Positions 11,501-19,300 of a DNA stretch of 64,000 nucleotides are shown in pieces. The DNA is taken from positions 2,852,001-2,916,000 of the forward strand of contig NZ_CP087196.1 of NCBI RefSeq assembly GCF_024749285.1, written 5' to 3'. The position numbers and the translations under genes are program-made. The DNA comes from Pseudomonas sp. B21-015. Its GTDB lineage: Bacteria; Pseudomonadota; Gammaproteobacteria; Pseudomonadales; Pseudomonadaceae. The notes under the pieces were generated by a model. It was given only the letters and a program-made list of their open reading frames with translations. It did no database searches and was not told the DNA's origin. Within the stretch, counting starts at the first letter, position 1. Each line of letters starts with the position of its first letter.

Positions 11501-13210
11501 GCAGTGGCAAGGCTGGCGCGGCATCTCGATGTCCATACGGATCTTCGACTCAAGGATCTGGCCCACACCCTGCAAATCGGCCGAGAGGCGATGCCGCTGC
11601 GGTTGGCCTTGCTGGTGGCCAGCACGGGCGAATTGCGCACGCTGTTAGCCGATATTCAGCGGGTGCTGGAGCAGGGCGAACCCATGGCCGCGCTGGAAAC
11701 ACTCGATTTGCCGCTGGCCTTCGGCAATGTCGACGAGGTGCCGGCGGCGCTGGCCAGCCTGCTGTCTGGCCCAGGTGCCGTAGCGCTGAGCAACGGCCTG
11801 ATTGCCGCCGATGACCGGCAACAACTGGCGCTGCTCTGGACTCAGGGCGGCGAGATTGCGTGGGACAAACTTGCGCAAAACACCGGCGCGAATCTCATTC
11901 AGTTGCCCACGTATGGCTTCGACAAGAAGCGCTACTGGCTGGAACAGTCAAACACGGCGTTGCGTGACGACATCACGGGCGCAGGCCCGGCAGTGGGCAA
12001 GGACCGGGAAACTGCCGCCGAACAGGGTTTGCGTCTGCTTGCCGACTTGCTGGGCATGCAACCCAACGACTTGTCGCCGGCCAAGCCACTCAACGCCTAC
12101 GGTGCCGATTCCATCGTGATGCTGCAGTGGGCAATGCAGGTGCAAGCGCACATTGATCCTGGAGTTACCCTGGCCGAAATCCAGCAGTGCCTGACTCTCG
12201 GTGATGTCCTTCAATTGCTGAGAGCATCTGCCAGTTTCAAAAAGCCGGTGCTGCCTCCGGAAATCATCGGCCTGTTGAGCGGTTCGACGACGCGCTTCCC
12301 TGAGCTGCAACGACTCAATCAGGTGCAGCATGGCCGACCCGTGTTCTGGTTCCATGGCGCCTTGGGCGGCAGTGAAATCTATCAGGGCCTGGCCCACCAT
12401 ATTCAGCGCCCGTTTTTCGGGCTTCAGGCCCGAGGCTGGATGACCGACCGCGCGCCGTTGCAGGGGATTCAGGCTATGGCGGCTTATTACGTTCAGGTTA
12501 TCCAGTCGGTTCAGCAGCAAGGTCCCTACGACCTGGGCGGCTATTCGCTGGGCGGCATGCTGGCGTATGAAGTGACCCGGCAGTTGCAGGAGCTGGGGGA
12601 AACCGTCGCCAGCCTGGTGATGCTGGACTCACCGGACGTGACCGGTGAACGTACCGCCCGCCTTGCCGACAAGACCCGCTTGTTGCAGACCGTCAACATG
12701 TCCTTGCAGATGACCATCGGCCAGACCCCGGAGCGCTTCGCCGAGGTGTTGATCCACCGCGACGCGGTCGATCTGTCGCTGTCGCCAGCGGACTATCTGC
12801 AGCAACTGACGGCGCTGGCCCGGGAGCGGGGCCTGAAGACCAGCGACGAGCGTTTACAGCAGCTTCTGGCACAAGTCACGCAGATCCAGCAGGCATATCA
12901 GGTGGAGCATTATCGAATCCAGCCATTGCCCAAGGCCGGTGACGTCGCCTGTTATTACTTTCGCAATGCCAGCGGCTTGTGGATGGGCGCCCTGGAGCCA
13001 TTTTTCTCCACCGATAGCCAGGAATTCGCCGCTTTTAATCACGCCGATTACTGGCAGGAGTGGCAGCGGCAATTACCGAACTTCGAGATGATCGAGGTGG
13101 CATCGGCCAACCATATGACGCTGCTGACCCAGCCGGAAGTGTTCAGAGTGATCGCGCAGTTCTGCGCGTCCTTATATGGCGAAAAGCGGGTGGAGAATGC
13201 CGTTGGATAA
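5597..13210 (+). CDS. rzxF: Terminal trans-AT PKS: KS-DH-KR-ACP-KS0-ACP-TE
   Basis: This is the last protein of the assembly line (2537 aa). In order: KS1 about 50-480 (Cys214 in DTACSSS, VHGTGTRLGD, NIGHLESAAG); DH about 630-900 with HRVNGLKVLPG (His664) and SPGLLDAALQ; KR from about 1094 (TGGAGGLG, Tyr in GDYALAN); ACP with Ser1416 (GVDSIM); a second KS about 1505-1930; ACP with Ser2172 (GADSIV); and a thioesterase about 2230-2530 with Ser2317 in GYSLGG. The second KS keeps its Cys1675 (DTMCSSS), but its HGTGT element reads ESAANGSAMGD, with Ala1809 where the first catalytic His belongs. It should therefore pass the chain on without extending it, as non-elongating KS0 domains do. The TE then releases and macrolactonizes the product. 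Domain order matches RhiF/RzxF. An inverted repeat spans the stop codon. Confidence 0.87.
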   Translation: MNDSTSNNAHDIRLPNQRPAQLHSTTPAQRTRRQIGEGPQGTAPSRAPTARVAIVGFAGRFPGADNAEQFWQLLMEERSQISELPYWHLPGIAERAYLRQTFTCPGGFINDPTAFDADFFNISAREAEAMDPQHRLVLEQTWAAFEDAAICPQNLRGSNTGVFIGISSADYNGLLARSEAGAHDATGNAHSIIANRISYLFDFHGPSAPIDTACSSSLVAVHRAAQSILNGDCTVAVAGGVNLCFEPMVFIGAVKAGMLSPTGRCKAFAADADGYVRGEGVGVLVLKDYQQALADGDNIVATIIGSAENHGGHANSLTAPNPRAQADLIKQACQGIDINSIGYIEVHGTGTRLGDPIEISGLKQAFAELGASAEQRCYLGSVKTNIGHLESAAGVAGLIKTLLALKQGYLPKSLHSEQLNPYIDLAGSPFEVLQAGREWPQPSDRQGNKAPRRAGVSSFGFGGANAHVVLEAVEPLTTVTEQGHAATIFPLSAKTPEALQSRVEQLIDFLQCQPQLPLVDVAVSLQLGREAMEYRRVIAADNRDSLLSQLRASETGEGGKPASKIAPDEVIRALQQQDIDSVLALWRQGATVDWRQLCQHAQPRRIPLPTYPFSRERYWISESPAVERMGEAWLHPLVQRNTSDLAGQRFTSRFDGNEWFFAEHRVNGLKVLPGVAYLEMARAALKLSLTDDGAVVRLKNIAWRQPMRHDGGELAIDIDLAEQDNGEIRFEIRGATADGPSYCAGVATVGSAESLASLDLPAIAVATAGQRLAPEQCYEIFGEMGLAYGVRFRRISALQAGNGQVLAKLVLAGENAGRGESLLLSPGLLDAALQAALGLALLEPTQPGQQRQPLVPFALDTMIFGDLRLLNQPCHAWVRYSASHQPERINKLDVDICDEQGRVALRLQGFSSRRLEPAAMPMLTMMPVWHDKALVNNAPRSYARQVIVLAADQPVAVDELVDRCQALAGGSCQIHIERLPMASNDPAIALPLLAGFLIDLVQTCPADTLVQLVLCDLDETDAVFASLLALLKTAKNEGLIAAVQSIEARGSLLPQWLIDNGHQNDERVRYQGGRRQVASWQEASLPDADAAPWRDGGVYLLTGGAGGLGLLLAESIARQARGVRLILASRSASQPSPVVSGRIEAIKALGAEVRLEALDVADQSAVEALLARCEQAFGVINGIFHCAGITRDSLLKNKSEADLAAVLAPKVAGVLNLDRASAHLPLDCFVLFSSVSAVIGNPGQGDYALANAFMDEWAGWRNRQTRAGQRQGRTLAINWPLWRNGGMQIDARREQQMIEQTGIHPLSDSAGLALLRRVLADTRGAERWMVLQGDITRIKTFIAGQWHEPVAVMFDEPPAPPMMQAPVEAAPLAQTVEGDLNALAIRHFKQLLSKTLKRPLDKIDSDGSFERYGVDSIMLTELTSQLERTFGSLPNTLLYEYQTVRELSEYFIQQHLETMRQLLVPEPAKRSTSSEKAASIPEAQEPRRQHSRQQRATPPGTSNSRDLAIIGLSGRYPGAEDLETFWRKLAGGEDLISEVPTSRWDHQAYFDEARDRFDKTYCKWGGFLDGVEDFDPLFFNLSPREAQIINPNDRLFLETCWNLLESAGITRQHVKQRYQQQVGVFVGVMYQQYQAFESDLVRESLVSVTSYSAIANRVSYFFDFQGPSLAIDTMCSSSISAIHAAGEALRNGDCRLAIAGGVNLTLHPKKYIGLSVGQVLGSHVGSRSFADGDGYLPAEGVGAVLLKTLADAERDGDHILAVIKSTATNHGGHTHGFSVPSAKVQAALIDSNFKRAGIDLRTVSYVESAANGSAMGDAIELSALSRIFGEAGVASQSCAIGSVKSNIGHAEAASGMSALSKLVLQLQHRQLAPSLVLGPLNPKLDFEHSPFVLQRTLADWPQPVVEINGVRQSVPRRASLSAFGAGGSNAHLIIEEYPEAPVTDVAQEEDGVLHIVPLSANSSGSLQQAVARLARHLDVHTDLRLKDLAHTLQIGREAMPLRLALLVASTGELRTLLADIQRVLEQGEPMAALETLDLPLAFGNVDEVPAALASLLSGPGAVALSNGLIAADDRQQLALLWTQGGEIAWDKLAQNTGANLIQLPTYGFDKKRYWLEQSNTALRDDITGAGPAVGKDRETAAEQGLRLLADLLGMQPNDLSPAKPLNAYGADSIVMLQWAMQVQAHIDPGVTLAEIQQCLTLGDVLQLLRASASFKKPVLPPEIIGLLSGSTTRFPELQRLNQVQHGRPVFWFHGALGGSEIYQGLAHHIQRPFFGLQARGWMTDRAPLQGIQAMAAYYVQVIQSVQQQGPYDLGGYSLGGMLAYEVTRQLQELGETVASLVMLDSPDVTGERTARLADKTRLLQTVNMSLQMTIGQTPERFAEVLIHRDAVDLSLSPADYLQQLTALARERGLKTSDERLQQLLAQVTQIQQAYQVEHYRIQPLPKAGDVACYYFRNASGLWMGALEPFFSTDSQEFAAFNHADYWQEWQRQLPNFEMIEVASANHMTLLTQPEVFRVIAQFCASLYGEKRVENAVG

Positions 13211-13235
13211 CGCCCGAAGCTGTCTCTCCACCCGC
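13186..13235. terminator. Candidate bidirectional stem-loop between rzxF and rzxI
   Basis: Perfect 11-bp inverted repeat, GCGGGTGGAGA (13186-13196) and TCTCCACCCGC (13225-13235), with a 28-base loop holding the rzxF stop. It lies between two converging genes 37 bp apart. There is no T-tract on either side, so intrinsic termination is uncertain. Confidence 0.35.
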
Positions 13236-13247
13236 CGCCCGAACAGA

Positions 13248-14114
13248 CTAGGCGGCCTGTTTCAAACGCCAGTACTTGTACACCAGATGGCCGTTTTTAT
13301 AGGCCTTGACGCCGCTGTCGTTGAAGAAATGGAACATGGTGTCGAACGCGTGCCAGACCTCGGGCGGCAGCGAGTCACTGTGCTGTTTTTTCTCGTCCAC
13401 CAGGCTTTTGAGCAGGTGCTTGAGGTGACCTTGCTCGCTTTCAAACGCCCTGATCACGCCTTCGGAAATGTCGGCATGCTCCTCAACCTTGAAGCCGGCG
13501 TGGCGAATCATTGCCTGGTGCTGCTCCAGCACGTTGGTGAAGAAGTCGACACCAATGCTGTCACGCTCGGACAGGGCACTGGTGTTGTCGCCTTTCATGG
13601 TGTCGGCATAAAAAAACAAGCCATCCTTTTTCAACACACGCTGCACCTCTTCACCAAACGTGTTGAGGTCAGGGTAGCAGTGGGACGACTCGATATTGAT
13701 AACGACGTCGAATTCGTTATCGACAAACGGCAGTGCCATCGCGTCGCCGTCAACGAAGGTCAGCCCTTCAATAGGGTGCACCCGGTTGCACAACTCGACA
13801 TGTGCCGGGCAAAAATCCAGCCCGGTCACGGACGCGGCGCCGGTATAGCGGGCGAGGTAGGAGCAATTACCGCCGCGTCCCGAGCCGATTTCGAGGACCT
13901 TCTTGCCGCGCAGATCGGTATCGCCCAGCAGGGTGCGAATCAGGTTTGCCGAGCATTTTTGCTCAAGATCTTCGTCGTTGATCCAGTCAAAGCTACTGTC
14001 TTTAGCCAGGTAGCCGTAGTTGAGGAAGGTCAGACGTTTGTCGGGGAACATCCGGGTCATCATGTCGTACCACTGACTGATTGGCGATACGGTTTCTTGT
14101 CCTTGCGTCGTCAT
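13248..14114 (-). CDS. rzxI: SAM-dependent O-methyltransferase of the rhizoxin-type cluster
   Basis: This is a class I methyltransferase of 288 aa. The SAM-binding glycine motif VLEIGSGRGGN is followed by the acidic GLDFCPAH strand and by DGDAMALPF, the usual Rossmann-fold signature. A longer frame runs upstream, but the ATG at 14114 has GGAGGT six bases before it, so I start there. It is the only gene of the cluster on the minus strand, convergent with rzxF and divergent from rzxG. In the rhizoxin pathway the RzxI/RhiI enzyme puts the methyl on the chain's methoxy oxygen after or late in assembly; that role is taken from context, since the family alone does not reveal the substrate. Confidence 0.83.
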   Translation of the reverse strand: MTTQGQETVSPISQWYDMMTRMFPDKRLTFLNYGYLAKDSSFDWINDEDLEQKCSANLIRTLLGDTDLRGKKVLEIGSGRGGNCSYLARYTGAASVTGLDFCPAHVELCNRVHPIEGLTFVDGDAMALPFVDNEFDVVINIESSHCYPDLNTFGEEVQRVLKKDGLFFYADTMKGDNTSALSERDSIGVDFFTNVLEQHQAMIRHAGFKVEEHADISEGVIRAFESEQGHLKHLLKSLVDEKKQHSDSLPPEVWHAFDTMFHFFNDSGVKAYKNGHLVYKYWRLKQAA

Positions 14115-14325
14115 GTCTACCTCCGTGTCGAAAAAACTGCAGAGTTTGCATTTCACTGTATTCGCGACAACAGCGCCGATTACAGGGCGCTGATGCGGCC
14201 GCCTGAGGAGCATAGCGGTCATGGGCCAAGGCCCCGAAGATTTTTTTGTCGATGTCGCAGGCCGTTCCAGATCGGCTCCTATACTGCGAGCCGTAACGTC
14301 AGCTATCCATTTCAGGACGAAATTT

Positions 14326-16323
14326 ATGCCGTATCTTTTTCAGGGACAGACGTCTTGCGTGGTATTCATGTTTCCCGGCCAGGGCTGCCAGTTCTATCAG
14401 ATGGGCCGCGAGCTCTATCAGAATAATTCGGTATTCCACCGCTGGATGAACGAACTTGACACACTGATTCACGCCGAACTGGGTCAGTCGGTAATCGCCG
14501 GGATCTATCACGACAACAATCCGCGCTCGAAGGCGTTCGATGATATTCGCCTGAGTCACCCGGCGATCTTCATGATCGAATACGCGCTGGGCAAGACGCT
14601 GATCGAGCACCGGATCACCCCTGATTATCTGCTGGGCACCAGCCTCGGCGAACTCGCCGCCGCTGCGTTGGCAGGCGTCATTTCGCTGCCTGACGCGATC
14701 CGCCTCGTGGTGCGTCAGGGGCAACTGTTCCACCAGAGTCAGTCACCGGCAGGCGACGGTGCAATGCTGGCGATCCTGGCCACGGAGTCGCTGTATCAGC
14801 AGACACCGGTGCTGCGCGAGCACTGCGATATCGCAGCCTACAATGCACCCTCGCTGATCGTCGTTGCCGGCCCGTCCGGCACGATTGCCGATGCCGAATT
14901 TCACCTCAGCGCTCGGGACATTGTGTTCCAGCGTTTGCCAGTCAATCAGGCCTTCCATTCGCGCCATATCGATTTTCTCAGGCTGCAAGTCGAGGCGCTG
15001 ATAAGCCAGACCACCCTGCACAAGGCGCAGATCCCGGTGATCTCCTGCCATAACACCGAGACCTTGCAGCAACTCGACAGCGACCACTTCTGGCACACCA
15101 TCCGCCAGCCGATCCGTTTTTCCCAGACACTGGCGCGGATCGAGCGTGAGGCCGCCGAGCGTGGCGAATCGATGATCTACCTTGACCTCGGCCCCAGCGG
15201 TACGCTGGCCAACCTCATCAAACAGAATATTCGTGACCGTGTCTTGCCGGCGATTTTCCCGGTGCTTAGCCCGTTTGGCCGCGACCTGGAAAAATTCGAC
15301 GAGGTGCTGACCCTGGGCCGTGCCTTGCAGCCGTTGCTTGCCAACGCAGCCCCGGCAGCACCGACGGCGCCTGTGCCGGTACAGGCTGCTGTGCAACCTG
15401 CGGCACTTCAGGTCCAGCAGCCGACCCGCCTGGTACAGCGTCCATCGACGCCATTGCCGTCCGGGCCGAAACGCGTCTATGTGTTTCCGGGGCAGGGCTC
15501 GCAGCGGTTGGGCATGGGCGCGGCGTTGTTCGAGCAGTTTCCCGAGCATCTGGCGCAGGCGGACCAAATTCTTGGCTATTCGCTGAAAACACTGTGCCTG
15601 GAAGATCCCGATCAGCAGTTGTCCAACACCCGGTTTACCCAACCGGCGCTCTACACCGTCAGTGCCTTGGCGTTCCTCGCCAAACAGCAAGCGGACCCGC
15701 GTAAAGCCGATTTTCTGGCTGGTCACAGCCTGGGCGAGTACTGCGCGTTGTTTGCCGCTGGTGCATTCTCCTTCGAAACCGGATTGAAACTGGTGAAAAA
15801 ACGCGGCGAGCTGATGGGCCTTGCCACCGGCGGCAGCATGGCGGCCGTCATTGGTCGCAGCCCTGACGAAGTCAATACGCTGCTGTCGCGCCACGGCCTC
15901 GGCGCGCTGGACATCGCCAACTACAACTCACCGTCCCAGGTGGTGCTCGCCGGTCCTGTCGAGGCACTCAGCGAGGCGAAGGAAATTTTCCAGGCGATGG
16001 ACATTACCTTTGTTGCGCTGCCGGTCAGCGCTCCTTTCCATTCGCGCTACATGCACAGCGCGATGGGGGCATTTGGCGAGTACCTCGCAACGTTCGACTA
16101 TTCGCCGCTGCACACCCCGGTGATCGCCAACATCCATGCTGCGCCTTATCGCGATAATGAACTGGTCGACAACCTGACCCGGCAAATCTGCGGTTCGGTG
16201 CGCTGGCTCGATACCGTGCAGTACCTGATGCGCCAAGGGGAATTCGAATTCGAGGAACTCGGGCCGGGCGAGGTGCTGACCAAACTCGTCAAGACCGTGC
16301 GAAACGCCGCCGCCTTTTCGTGA
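14326..16323 (+). CDS. rzxG: Discrete tandem acyltransferase (acyl hydrolase-like AT1 plus malonyl AT2)
   Basis: This free-standing protein of 665 aa supplies the AT activity missing from the synthases. Two AT-fold domains are visible. AT1 (about 10-310) has FPGQGCQ but carries the nucleophile Ser106 in GTSLGE, with Thr where His is usual. AT2 (about 380-665) has FPGQGSQ, GHSLGEY (Ser468) and AFHSRYM/PFHSRYM-type residues expected of a malonyl-CoA specific transferase. In other trans-AT systems one member of such a pair is an acyl hydrolase that clears stalled chains, and AT1 is the likely one here. A longer frame begins at 14221, but AGGACGA lies seven bases before the ATG at 14326. rzxA follows with overlapping ends, suggesting coupled translation. 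Confidence 0.86.
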   Translation: MPYLFQGQTSCVVFMFPGQGCQFYQMGRELYQNNSVFHRWMNELDTLIHAELGQSVIAGIYHDNNPRSKAFDDIRLSHPAIFMIEYALGKTLIEHRITPDYLLGTSLGELAAAALAGVISLPDAIRLVVRQGQLFHQSQSPAGDGAMLAILATESLYQQTPVLREHCDIAAYNAPSLIVVAGPSGTIADAEFHLSARDIVFQRLPVNQAFHSRHIDFLRLQVEALISQTTLHKAQIPVISCHNTETLQQLDSDHFWHTIRQPIRFSQTLARIEREAAERGESMIYLDLGPSGTLANLIKQNIRDRVLPAIFPVLSPFGRDLEKFDEVLTLGRALQPLLANAAPAAPTAPVPVQAAVQPAALQVQQPTRLVQRPSTPLPSGPKRVYVFPGQGSQRLGMGAALFEQFPEHLAQADQILGYSLKTLCLEDPDQQLSNTRFTQPALYTVSALAFLAKQQADPRKADFLAGHSLGEYCALFAAGAFSFETGLKLVKKRGELMGLATGGSMAAVIGRSPDEVNTLLSRHGLGALDIANYNSPSQVVLAGPVEALSEAKEIFQAMDITFVALPVSAPFHSRYMHSAMGAFGEYLATFDYSPLHTPVIANIHAAPYRDNELVDNLTRQICGSVRWLDTVQYLMRQGEFEFEELGPGEVLTKLVKTVRNAAAFS

Positions 16324-16349
16324 CTGCACAATCGAATGGATGCCTTGTC

Positions 16350-19300
16350 ATGGAAAAGACGATGAACGCCACGTTTACCGATCAGTTGTTTTTCATCGCC
16401 AGTGTGCTGAGTCTGGAAAGTCGTCAACTGATCTCTCGTAGTGGAATCAACCAGCCGTTCGGGTTTGCGCCTTTTGTTGCGGCTGCTTCGATCAATGCCG
16501 GTCCGTTACGGGTGGCCTTTGACGGGCTGAAGGCGTTTGGCTGGTTGAGCCAGTCGAGTGGCGACGAGTATTTCTTCAATGGCCGGGCATCGGCAATCGG
16601 TACGCTGCCCACAGAAGTGGCCGAACTGTTTTCGTTGTTGGCGCCGCGGCGAATGCCGTGCGCGGAGGACATACCGCACCTGTGGCGCTGGCTGGAGCTG
16701 TCGGCGCTGGACTGGAATCTGCTCTGTCCTGCTTTTATTCGTGGTCTGAACGAGTTGCTATCGCTGGTGCTGTTGCGCCGGTTGCAACTGAACGGGGCGA
16801 TTGATATCGACACTGGGCGGGTTGATCCACGGCGCATCGACAACGGCCAGACCGGCCCGGAACGCATCCAGCTATTGAGCGATTTTCTCCGGACCCAGCA
16901 ATGGATTCGCTGCGAAGAACGACAACTGGTGCTTCATCCCGAGCGGCGAACGCTGATAAACGAACGGCTGAGCGAGCCTTTTCTGGCGTACTACGCCAGT
17001 TTGCCCGCGACCCTTGATGACTTGCTGTTCGGCAAGGGTGAGCGGTGGGCAGGCGTGTTGCAATGGTTGAAGGGCGCTGCTGAGCAGCAAGTCTGGCCGG
17101 GTGATCGGCCCGCCCTCGAACAGTTACTGGGCAAGGTCTTCGATGCGCAGCCGTTGTCCGCGCAGCCGGACTGGATCGTCGAGTTGGGCGGCCATCCCGG
17201 CGTTGCGTTGAGTGAACTGGGGCAATGGGTGCGGCACCATACGGCCCGAGGCCAGGCGCTGGACAGCAACCCCCTGCAATTGCTGATGCTTGATGATGCG
17301 GTAGTGAGCGATCCGGCGGCGCTGCGTCAGCGGCTTCGGAACGCGGGTGTCGGTGCCAGTGCGCGAGTGTTGTGGCTGGGTATCGGTCAGCAAAACCTGC
17401 AACAGCCGGGGACGGCGCCGCAGCAACCCGCCTTACAGGTGCCACAGCGTTATTACCTGCGTTGTGATGGCCAGGCGGCGGAGGGCGCCAGCGTGCTTGG
17501 CAGTCTGCAGACCTCGGCAAAAGCGCTGGCGGCGCTGATTGGTGAGCAATCGATAGTACTCAGCGAAAGCCACTGGCGCCCCGACGGTCCGCAGGCTGAT
17601 CACTTTGCCTGTCATTACCCGGTTGAAGCAGCGCACTACCTGATGGCGCTGGCCGGTGCCGGGCTGTTTGCCGATCCAGGGATGCTGCACAGGCTGCCGC
17701 TAGACGGCATCGACTGCGCGGCCACCAGTGGTTGTTACCGGGCGCGGGAATACCGTGTTCGGCATGTGACGCTGGCAGACATGCCCGCGCTGCTGACGCT
17801 GGAACAGGCTTGCTGGCCCGAAGGCGGCCGGGTAGATGAACACATTCTGCGGCGCCGCTTGAACCAGGACCCTGCCGGTCAACTGGCGCTGGAGCTCAAG
17901 GGCGAAGTGGTCGGTGTCATCTATTCCCAGCGGATCACCCGGATCGAAGGGCTGTTCGCGGTCAATTTCGCCACGGTCGATCAGCTGTTCCATGGCAACG
18001 GCAGCACCTTACAAATCCAGAGCCTGAACATCCTGCCGACGCATCAGTACAGCGGTTACGGCGATCAGTTGCTGGAGTTTATGCTGCAATATTGCACGCT
18101 GCTCAATGGCGTCGACACTGTGGTCGGCGTGACCCGCTGCAAGGACTATCCCAAGTACCGAGACATTGCCCAGGCGGACTACATTCATAGCCGTGACGAG
18201 CGGGGCGTGCTGCTGGACCCGGTGTTGCGTTTCCACGAATTGCACGGCGCACAAATCGAGCGGCTGGTGCCCGGTTATCGTCCCGCCGATGCCGACAATG
18301 CGGGGCACGGCGTTCTGGTGCGTTATGACCTGGCCTGCCGCCAGCGCCAGGAAATTCAGCTGGCCACGGTAATGGTTGACCAACCCGCGATCTCTATCGA
18401 CGACGCGGTGCGTCAGGGCGTCAATCGCTGCCTGGGACAAGCGCAAGGCAGCCGAGTGTCACCACGCCACAGCCTGATGGAGCTGGGACTGGACTCGGCT
18501 GACTTGCTCGCGCTCAGTGAACAACTGGGTATGACGTTCGGTCTGTCGCTGGAACCGAGCTTTTTCTTTCGCTACAACAGCGTCGAGAAAATCGTCGCTG
18601 CGCTGCAAGAACGCCTCGGAACGCAGGTGCCGCCGTCAAAAGAGACTCAGGCAGCCTTAGCGCAAAAACCGCCATCGACGCTTGCTGTAGCAGACGATGA
18701 TTTTGCCGTCATCGGCATCAGCGGCTGTTTCCCCGGTGGGGAGCTGGAGGGGTTTTGGGCAGCTGTTCGCAGTGGCGTCAGTCAGATACGCGACGTGCCA
18801 CCCGAACGCGCAACGGCTGGGCCTGCGGGTGGCTACATCGATGGGATCGAGTGTTTCGATCATTGGTTTTTTGGTGTTTCGGCGGCGGAAGCGGCGCTGA
18901 TGGACCCTCAGCAACGGCTGCTGTTGCAGCATGCCTGGTGGGCGCTCGATGATGCTGCGATCGCTGCCGCAGCGTTTGCCCGGCGTGAAACCGGCGTGTT
19001 TGTCGCCGCCGCGCCCAGTGAGTACCGCGAAGTCGTCGAGGTTCCCCGCGACAGCCCGTATCTGCTGACGTCTTCTTCTCCGTGTATGTACGCCAACCGG
19101 ATTTCCTGGTTCCTCGATCTGCGGGGGCCGAGCGAATACTGCAACACCGCCTGCTCATCGGTGCTGGTCGCGTTGCATCGGGCCATGCAGTCGATCCGGG
19201 CCGGCGAGTGTCGCCAGGCGTTGGTCGGCGCGGTTAACCTGTTGCTGTCGCCTGATGAAACGGCCGGTTACCGGCAGATGGGGTTTCTCAGCGAGCAGCC

